A DNA stretch of 30,760 nt from Prevotellaceae bacterium UBA1726 (GTDB lineage: Bacteria; Bacteroidota; Bacteroidia; Bacteroidales; Bacteroidaceae), in NCBI GenBank assembly GCA_002316005.1, contig DCIM01000042.1, positions 1-30,760 on the forward strand. Reading direction: 5' to 3'. Numbering within the stretch: position 1 is the first letter of the stretch; every line of letters begins with the position of its first letter. Made by a program: the position numbers and the translations under genes. This document shows, piece by piece, positions 15,443-20,352 of this stretch. A model generated the notes under the pieces. That model searched no databases. It saw only the letters and a program-made list of their open reading frames with translations, and was not told the origin of the DNA.

Positions 15443-15643
15443 GAATGGAATTCTGCTAATTACTTCAGTCGCTAATCAGCATCCGGCAGAGCCGACTATG
15501 CTTGCTCCTTCAGTGAGTCTGCGACAAGTTTCTGTGAATTCTTGTTTATACCAAAAAACTACGAACCCTCAGCCTCATTCCTTTTTACAGCTTGAATGGA
15601 ATTCTGTTAATTCTGTAAATTCTTGTTTATACCAAAAAGCTAC
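15443..15643. repeat. Two diverged copies of a GxxExxY-end repeat, one interrupted
   Basis: The word GAATGGAATTCTGYTAATT occurs at 15443-15461 and 15594-15612. A 33-bp word beginning TTCTGTRAATTCTTG and ending CTAC occurs at 15530-15562 and 15611-15643 with 31 of 33 bases identical. In the second copy the two words overlap; in the first they are split by 68 bp containing small dyads such as CGGC-AGA-GCCG. Confidence 0.75.
15600..15627. repeat. Right arm of 28-bp inverted repeat around GxxExxY gene 2
   Basis: Exact reverse complement of 14969-14996. It is part of the longer direct-repeat word at 15594-15643 and begins 201 bp upstream of the gene's start codon. Confidence 0.9.
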
Positions 15644-15686
15644 TCTGGTTGGCTTTGCTGTAGATCTTCTTGTTTTTTTCGTATTG

Positions 15687-15718
15687 CAAAGTTAAGTTTA
15701 TTTTTTTGGACTGCCAAA
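15687..15718 (-). promoter_or_regulatory. Canonical Bacteroidetes promoter reading toward GxxExxY 2 and the regulator
   Basis: Minus strand: -33 TTTG at 15718-15715, exactly 20 nt, then -7 TAACTTTG at 15694-15687, followed by C. Both boxes and the spacing match the consensus. Without the cassette at 14969-15627 the transcript would start about 100 nt upstream of the regulator ATG; with it, the GxxExxY gene comes first after a leader of about 280 nt. Confidence 0.7.
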
Positions 15719-16121
15719 TGTTTCGGGCGGAAAATGATGAGAAATGCTGAAATTACAGCGGCTCGGAATTTTCTACGGAATTTTTTCGGCTATGCGTTCT
15801 CATTCAAGTATCTGATAAACAATGTGTTAACACCCCATTCGGAATTTTTTCGCCCCAAATGGCAAAAACCTTTTTATACACACATACATGTACATACACA
15901 CATATATACATATTCTCCATCGCCTACCTACACATAAGAAAAAGAATTCTTAAAAATACAAAGAAAAATTCCGTTTTCTATCCTAAAGTCCTAAGAACCA
16001 ACTTCTTAGCAAGAGAGTTAGCCATTAACTTTTTCCTTAGAAAATTCCGAAATTCTGTTTTCCTTTCATGAGCTTTTGTGAATTTCCTTTACATTCTATC
16101 CGTGGCTTGTCATTTGGCTTA
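15719..16121. other. Gene-free A/T-rich interval with short repeats
   Basis: No gene is supported. CGGAATTTT occurs three times (15765, 15776, 15840), the last two within an identical 13-mer CGGAATTTTTTCG. Positions 15878-15921 are alternating purine/pyrimidine (ACACAC, TACATG, TATATA words), possibly prone to unusual helix forms. The rest is poly-A/poly-T rich and resembles divergent-promoter DNA between the leftward regulator and the rightward GH89. Confidence 0.6.
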
Positions 16122-16209
16122 AATGATCGCCTCATTTAACCGTAATGACATCCCCATTTAAGTGGAATGACCTGCTCATTTAAGTGAAATGCTATCCTCA
16201 TTTTAGTGC
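16122..16209. repeat. Four tandem 22-bp units, each a small dyad
   Basis: The units start at 16122, 16144, 16166 and 16188 and are exactly 22 bp each, without spacers. The pattern is AATGA, five or six variable bases, CTCATTTAAGTG, then one base. AATGA and TCATT are inverted within most units, so every second helical turn carries a dyad on the same face. It lies about 170 bp upstream of the GH89 promoter. It looks like a multi-site operator or iteron-like array. Confidence 0.8.
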
Positions 16210-16345
16210 TTTTGCAAGTGCTTGATTATCAATCGGTTATCACTCTGCATTTTCCACTTGATGGCAAAAGAAAGAGGATTTGTCATGTGAAACATTTTTA
16301 CATCTCTCATCTTGGGCCTTGAATTTGTAAGAAAATAATTCCAAC

Positions 16346-16366
16346 CAATTGTTAAAATAACAATTG
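16346..16366. promoter_or_regulatory. Possible operator: 9-bp inverted repeat upstream of the GH89 promoter
   Basis: CAATTGTTA (16346-16354), AAA, TAACAATTG (16358-16366) is a perfect dyad, ending 12 bp before the -33 box at 16379. That position would suit an activator such as an AraC-type or LacI-type protein. No binding data can be read from the sequence. Confidence 0.5.
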
Positions 16367-16378
16367 ACTGCCTTGAAA

Positions 16379-16410
16379 TTTGGATTGTATCAAAAAAAGT
16401 CGTATCTTTG
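16379..16410 (+). promoter_or_regulatory. Canonical Bacteroidetes promoter of the GH89 operon
   Basis: -33 TTTG (16379-16382), 20 nt, -7 TATCTTTG (16403-16410) followed by C. The transcript should start about 16415-16420. This excludes the in-frame ATG at 16364 and makes the one at 16415 improbable, so the gene start at 16436 is preferred, with a very short leader. Confidence 0.75.
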
Positions 16411-16435
16411 CACTATGAAACTTCAAGCATTACAT

Positions 16436-18673
16436 ATGACCAAGAGACTGATAGCGTTTCTCCTCGTTCTGTTGCCAATGATGGCGATGGCTAATCCTGT
16501 TGACGAGATGCTCGAGCGTATCGACAAAGGAGCAAGTAAGAAATTCAAGATTGAGAAGGTGGCAAGCCAGAAGGACTTCTTCGAACTCGACCAGCAGGGC
16601 TCACGCGTAGTGGTTCGCGGCAACAACTGGGTGAACATCGCATCAGGCGTGAACTGGTATCTTAAATACTATGCCGGCGTGCAACTGACATGGAACAACA
16701 TGTCGTCGAAGTTGCCAGAGTCGCTGCCACGCGTTACCAAGAAGGAACGCCACGAGACCGACCTCACGCTGCGCTACGACTTCAACTACTGCACATTCTC
16801 TTACTCCATGGCGTTCTGGGACTGGGCACGCTGGGAGAAGGAAATCGACTGGATGGCGCTTCATGGCGTGAACCTGCCACTGGCAATCGTCGGTGAGGAA
16901 TGCGTCTGGCGTAACATGCTCCTCCGTCTGGGCTATTCCGAGGAGGAAGTGGGCAATTTCATTGCCGGTCCTGCCTTCCTCGCATGGTGGGAGATGAACA
17001 ACCTCGAAGGATGGGGCGGTCCGCTGCCACTGTCGTGGTACTCGCAGCAGGAGGGTCTTCAGAAGAAGATTCTCAAGCGTATGAAGGAATACGGCATGCA
17101 CCCAGTGCTCCCGGGCTACTGCGGCATGATGCCTCACGACGCAAAACAGAAACTCGGACTCAATGTCACCGAAGGTGGATTGTGGAACGGATATGTACGC
17201 CCGTCAAACCTCTCTGCTACAGACCCACGCTTCGACGAGATTGCCGACCTGTACTATCAGGAACTGACACGCCTCTTCGGTAAGGCCGACTACTATTCGC
17301 TCGACCCATTCCACGAGAGCAACGACGATGCCTCTATCGACTATGCCGAGGCGGGACAGAAACTGATGAACGCAATGAAGCGCGTCAATAAGGATGCCGT
17401 GTGGGTGATTCAGGGATGGACAGAGAACCCTCGTCCACAGATGATTGAGGGAATGAACAGCGGCGACCTCCTCGTGCTCGACCTCTTCTCGGAGTGCCGC
17501 CCAATGTGGGGCATCCCATCGATATGGAAGCGCGAGAAAGGCTACGAGCAGCACGACTGGCTGTTCTGCATGCTCGAGAACTTCGGTGCTAATGTAGGTC
17601 TGCACGGTCGTATGGACCAGTTGCTCAGCAACTTCTACCAGACAAAGACCAATCCACTGGCAAAGAACATAAAGGGTATCGGTTTCACGATGGAGGGTTC
17701 GGAGAACAACCCGGTGATGTTTGAACTCATGAGCGAACTCCCATGGCGCAACGAACCGATAACAAAGGAAGAGTGGATTCCACAGTATGTGAAGGCGCGT
17801 TACGGAACGGATGATCCTGCAATATTGAAGGCGTGGGAGATTCTTGCCGGTAACATCTATAACTGTCCGGCGGGAAACAACCAGCAGGGCCCTCACGAGA
17901 GTATCTTCTGCGGTCGCCCTTCGCTGAACAACTTCCAGGTGAAGAGTTGGTCGAAGATGCGCAACTACTACGACCCACAGACAACCCTCGAGGCAGCACG
18001 CCTCTTTGCCTCAGTGGCAGAGAAATATCGTGGCAACAACAACTACGAATACGACCTCGTGGACATTGTCCGTCAGGCACTTGCCGATCAGGGTCGCCGT
18101 CAGTATCTCCGTACCATTGCCGACTATAACGGTTTTGCAAAGGCCGACTTCCATCACGATGCCAACCGATTCCTCAATATGATTCTGTTGCAGGACGAAC
18201 TGCTCGCCACTCGCTCGGAGTTCCGTCTGGGACATTGGACAGAACCTGCCACAGCATTAGGCAACACACCTGCCGAGAAGAGGCAGTATCTGTGGAATGC
18301 GAAGGTGCAGATTACCACTTGGGGCAATCGCGTATGTGCCGACAAGGGCGGTCTGCGCGACTATGCCAACAAGGAGTGGGAGGGACTCCTGAAGGATTTC
18401 TACTACCCACGCTGGCAGGCATATATGCGAGCATTGGCCGACCAGATGAGTGCCAACTCCCGTCCCGACATCGATGCTATGGGAGGCGGCGAGAACGCCA
18501 ACAAGACAGCATCTGAGCTCTTCGCCATGGCCCTGCCAAAAGGTCCGGAAATCGACTGGTATGCAATGGAAGAGCCATGGACCCTCTCGCCAAAGGAATA
18601 TTCATCAAAACCACAAGGCGATGCAATCGAAGTGGCAAAGAAAGTGCTTGAGTACTTAAAGCCCCTCCCCTGA
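16436..18673 (+). CDS. GH89 alpha-N-acetylglucosaminidase (NAGLU family), periplasmic
   Basis: The start at 16436 gives MTKRLIAFLLVLLPMMAMA, a clean signal peptide; the promoter position rules out the upstream ATGs. The mature protein plus signal is 745 residues, normal for the family. NAGLU features: RGNNWVNIASGVNWYLKYY (N-terminal domain), LRYDFNYCTFSYSMAFWDW, DWMALHGVNLPLAIVGEE, Glu294 in DPFHESND (first catalytic Glu), NFGANVGLHG and Glu420 in FTMEGSENNP (second catalytic Glu). It removes terminal alpha-GlcNAc, as human NAGLU does in heparan degradation and clostridial GH89 in mucin. The last residues PLP and the stop codon lie in a GC-rich palindromic repeat. It is co-directional with the acetyltransferase at 19161, the likely functional partner. 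Confidence 0.96.
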   Translation: MTKRLIAFLLVLLPMMAMANPVDEMLERIDKGASKKFKIEKVASQKDFFELDQQGSRVVVRGNNWVNIASGVNWYLKYYAGVQLTWNNMSSKLPESLPRVTKKERHETDLTLRYDFNYCTFSYSMAFWDWARWEKEIDWMALHGVNLPLAIVGEECVWRNMLLRLGYSEEEVGNFIAGPAFLAWWEMNNLEGWGGPLPLSWYSQQEGLQKKILKRMKEYGMHPVLPGYCGMMPHDAKQKLGLNVTEGGLWNGYVRPSNLSATDPRFDEIADLYYQELTRLFGKADYYSLDPFHESNDDASIDYAEAGQKLMNAMKRVNKDAVWVIQGWTENPRPQMIEGMNSGDLLVLDLFSECRPMWGIPSIWKREKGYEQHDWLFCMLENFGANVGLHGRMDQLLSNFYQTKTNPLAKNIKGIGFTMEGSENNPVMFELMSELPWRNEPITKEEWIPQYVKARYGTDDPAILKAWEILAGNIYNCPAGNNQQGPHESIFCGRPSLNNFQVKSWSKMRNYYDPQTTLEAARLFASVAEKYRGNNNYEYDLVDIVRQALADQGRRQYLRTIADYNGFAKADFHHDANRFLNMILLQDELLATRSEFRLGHWTEPATALGNTPAEKRQYLWNAKVQITTWGNRVCADKGGLRDYANKEWEGLLKDFYYPRWQAYMRALADQMSANSRPDIDAMGGGENANKTASELFAMALPKGPEIDWYAMEEPWTLSPKEYSSKPQGDAIEVAKKVLEYLKPLP

Positions 18674-18735
18674 CCCTCCCCCTTATGGGAGGGAGTAGAA
18701 GCCCCTCCCTGTCCCTCCCCTTTAGGGGCGGGAAA
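18661..18735. repeat. Two tandem GC-rich palindromic repeats at the end of GH89
   Basis: Copy one (about 18661-18700) and copy two (about 18701-18735) both begin GCCCCTCCC and contain a C-run facing a G-run (CCCTCCCCCTTATGGGAGGG; CCCTCCCCTTTAGGGGCGGG). The first supplies the GH89 stop codon. An inverted relative stands at 19181-19216, beyond the DUF559 gene. Each copy can form a hairpin. Confidence 0.85.
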
Positions 18736-18762
18736 TAAAGCCCCTTCATTGATTTTCCAGTA

Positions 18763-19164
18763 ATGGGGATGAACTATTTGATGATTATGAGAAAACCTTT
18801 TGAGACAGCAGATTGTGAAAACTATGACTTGCTAAAGGCAAATGCAAGGAATTATAGGAAAAATCCGACAGAGGCTGAAAGTTGTCTTTGGCATTATCTG
18901 AGCAAGGATGAACTTGGGGTAAGATTCAGGAGGCAGCATGTTGTTGGTAATTTCATTGTTGACTTTGCTTGTCTGAAAAAGAAACTGATAATAGAGGTTG
19001 ATGGCGGTTATCACTTTGAAGAAGAGCAGCAAATCTCTGATGAGGCACGAACTGCAATCTTTGAAGATATGGGTTTCAGAGTAATACGATTCACGAACGA
19101 AGAGGTTCTCTTTGATACCGAAAATACAATATTGAGAATAAAAGATACTATTAAACAAATATGA
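18763..19164 (+). CDS. DUF559 protein, Vsr-like endonuclease fold
   Basis: The gene encodes 133 residues from the ATG at 18763; in-frame ATGs at 18769, 18781 and 18787 are possible, and 18787 (MRKPFETA) may be the true start. The DUF559 pattern is complete: NPTEAESCLWHYL, FRRQHVVGNFIVDFACL with Asp67, KLIIEVDGGYH with Glu78 and Asp80, and the closing GFRVIRFTNEEV. The family is related to very-short-patch-repair endonucleases and other PD-(D/E)XK enzymes; its role is largely unknown. It is cytoplasmic, with no methylase beside it. Its stop overlaps the next start (ATGA), implying translational coupling with the acetyltransferase. It separates two genes that make functional sense together. Confidence 0.9.
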   Translation: MGMNYLMIMRKPFETADCENYDLLKANARNYRKNPTEAESCLWHYLSKDELGVRFRRQHVVGNFIVDFACLKKKLIIEVDGGYHFEEEQQISDEARTAIFEDMGFRVIRFTNEEVLFDTENTILRIKDTIKQI

Positions 19165-20279
19165 CCAATGTAACTTCAAATCCCTCCCCCATAAGGGGGG
19201 GAGGTGGAGGGGGGCGCCTTCTCTCTCTCGACATTCTTCGCGGTTTGACCGTGGCGGGAATGATATTCGTGAACAACGGCTATGGCGAGTCGTATGAGAT
19301 GCTCGGCCACGCAAAGTGGAACGGCATGACACCATGCGACCTCGTGTTCCCATTCTTCCTGTTCATCATGGGAGTGTCGACATATCTGTCGCTGTCGAAA
19401 TTCAATTTCCAACCATCATGGCCAGTGATGCGGAAGATACTGAAGCGCACCTTCCTGATGTTCTTCCTCGGCGTGTTCATCCATTGGTTCGACCATGCCA
19501 TCTGGGGCGATGTGATGTGCTTCGACCACCTGCGCGTATGGGCAGTGCTGCAACGAATAGCCCTGTGCTACTGTGGAGTGTCGCTCTTTGCCGTACTGTG
19601 CAATCATAAGTACCTCGTTCCGACAATCATCGGACTGCTCGCGGTATATTCGGCAATTCTCATATTCGGCAACGGCTATGCTGAGGACTCCGCAACGAAT
19701 ATCCTCGCACAGGTTGACCTGAAACTCTTCGGCTATGACCACCTCTACCATAAGAGTCCTGTCGACCCTGAGGGACTGGTCGGTACAATCTCAGGCATTG
19801 CGCACGCGATGATTGGTTTCTACTGCGGAAAACTGATGAAGCAGAGCGATACCATCGAAAAGAAGATGACGGCGTTCTTTGTGGTTGGTTCGGTATTAGT
19901 GTTTGCAGGCTATCTGCTCAGTTACGGCTTGCCTCTGAACAAGCGCATCTGGAGCCCAAGTTATGTACTCGTTACTTGCGGTCTGGCATCATTGCTTCAG
20001 GCATTGCTCATCTATGTCATCGACATAAAAGACAAGAAACGCTGGACGAAGTTCTTCCATGTGTTCGGCGTCAACGCCCTTGCGTTGTATATCTCGAGCG
20101 AGTTCCTGGCAATAATCTTCTGGCGCATAGGAATCCCAGAGCCATTATTTAACTGCATCCATGCCATCTGCCCACCGGCAAAACCGGCATCTGTGCTCTA
20201 CGCCCTGGTGATAGTGCTTATCAACTTCCTGCTCGTGGGCTTACCATTGTACAAGAAGAAGATTTATATTAAGCTATAG
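19161..20279 (+). CDS. HGSNAT-like membrane N-acetyltransferase (COG4299/DUF5009 type)
   Basis: This is a 372-residue protein with about ten hydrophobic segments. Family marks are RLLSLDILRGLTVAGMIFVN at the start of the conserved part and GHAKWNGMTPCDLVFPFFLF, in which His50 corresponds to the likely active-site histidine of human heparan-alpha-glucosaminide N-acetyltransferase. The human enzyme acetylates terminal alpha-glucosamine across the lysosomal membrane with acetyl-CoA; the product is then cut by NAGLU. Finding it behind a NAGLU-type GH89 supports the same two-step logic across the inner membrane. Residues 6-18 (SNPSPIRGGGGGG) are encoded by a palindromic repeat and are not expected in homologues. 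No other in-frame ATG precedes RLLS. Confidence 0.87.
   Translation: MTNVTSNPSPIRGGGGGGRLLSLDILRGLTVAGMIFVNNGYGESYEMLGHAKWNGMTPCDLVFPFFLFIMGVSTYLSLSKFNFQPSWPVMRKILKRTFLMFFLGVFIHWFDHAIWGDVMCFDHLRVWAVLQRIALCYCGVSLFAVLCNHKYLVPTIIGLLAVYSAILIFGNGYAEDSATNILAQVDLKLFGYDHLYHKSPVDPEGLVGTISGIAHAMIGFYCGKLMKQSDTIEKKMTAFFVVGSVLVFAGYLLSYGLPLNKRIWSPSYVLVTCGLASLLQALLIYVIDIKDKKRWTKFFHVFGVNALALYISSEFLAIIFWRIGIPEPLFNCIHAICPPAKPASVLYALVIVLINFLLVGLPLYKKKIYIKL
19181..19216. repeat. GC-rich palindromic repeat inside the acetyltransferase N-terminus
   Basis: TCCCTCCCCCATAAGGGGGG followed by GAGGTGGAGGGGGGCGCC is inverted relative to 18661-18735. It is read in frame as Ser-Asn-Pro-Ser-Pro-Ile-Arg and six Gly. Confidence 0.85.
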
Positions 20280-20281
20280 AA

Positions 20282-20340
20282 ACCCCTCCCCAGCTGCATT
20301 TTGATAGCGAGTCAAAAGCCCCCCCCTATGGGAGGGAGTT
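20282..20340. repeat. Split palindromic repeat between convergent genes; possible two-way terminator
   Basis: AACCCCTCCCC near 20281-20291 and the hairpin-forming part at 20318-20338 (C-run, TAT, GGGAGGG) are separated by about 27 unrelated bases, whereas other copies are continuous. The hairpin is followed by TTTTG on the plus strand and CTTTTG on the minus strand, and lies between the convergent acetyltransferase and GH92 stop codons, so it may terminate both. Confidence 0.55.
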
Positions 20341-20352
20341 TTGTTTGCAATT

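Larger units (their letters stand above)
14969..15627. mobile_element. Putative cassette: GxxExxY gene 2 between 28-bp inverted repeats
   Basis: Perfect 28-bp inverted arms (14969-14996 and 15600-15627) enclose 659 bp. Apart from the GxxExxY gene at 15021-15398 and a partial extra copy of the right-end repeat (15443-15562), it is empty. No transposase is present and no clear target duplication was found. The cassette lies exactly between a canonical minus-strand promoter and the AraC-family gene, which suggests it was inserted there. Confidence 0.5.
18661..19216. mobile_element. Putative cassette: DUF559 gene between inverted GC-rich palindromes
   Basis: Palindromic repeats in one orientation (18661-18735) and in the opposite orientation (19181-19216) bracket the DUF559 gene between GH89 and the acetyltransferase. 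The left repeat contains the GH89 stop codon. The right repeat encodes residues about 6-18 of the acetyltransferase, whose start codon overlaps the DUF559 stop. This looks like an insertion into a formerly tight two-gene junction; no transposase is present. Confidence 0.45.

Noticed and set aside
15623..15937. 104-codon plus-strand frame in the gene-free interval
   Set aside because: The product is low-complexity, includes a His/Thr/Tyr repeat from the alternating ACAC/TATA tract, and crosses repeat DNA and a promoter on the other strand.
16122..16209. Possible short CRISPR array
   Set aside because: The 22-bp units abut directly with no unique spacers, and no cas genes are present.
18661..18735. 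GC-rich hairpins as an ordinary terminator of GH89
   Set aside because: No T-run follows, the downstream genes are co-directional, and the same sequence occurs inside coding regions, so a dispersed repeat explains it better.
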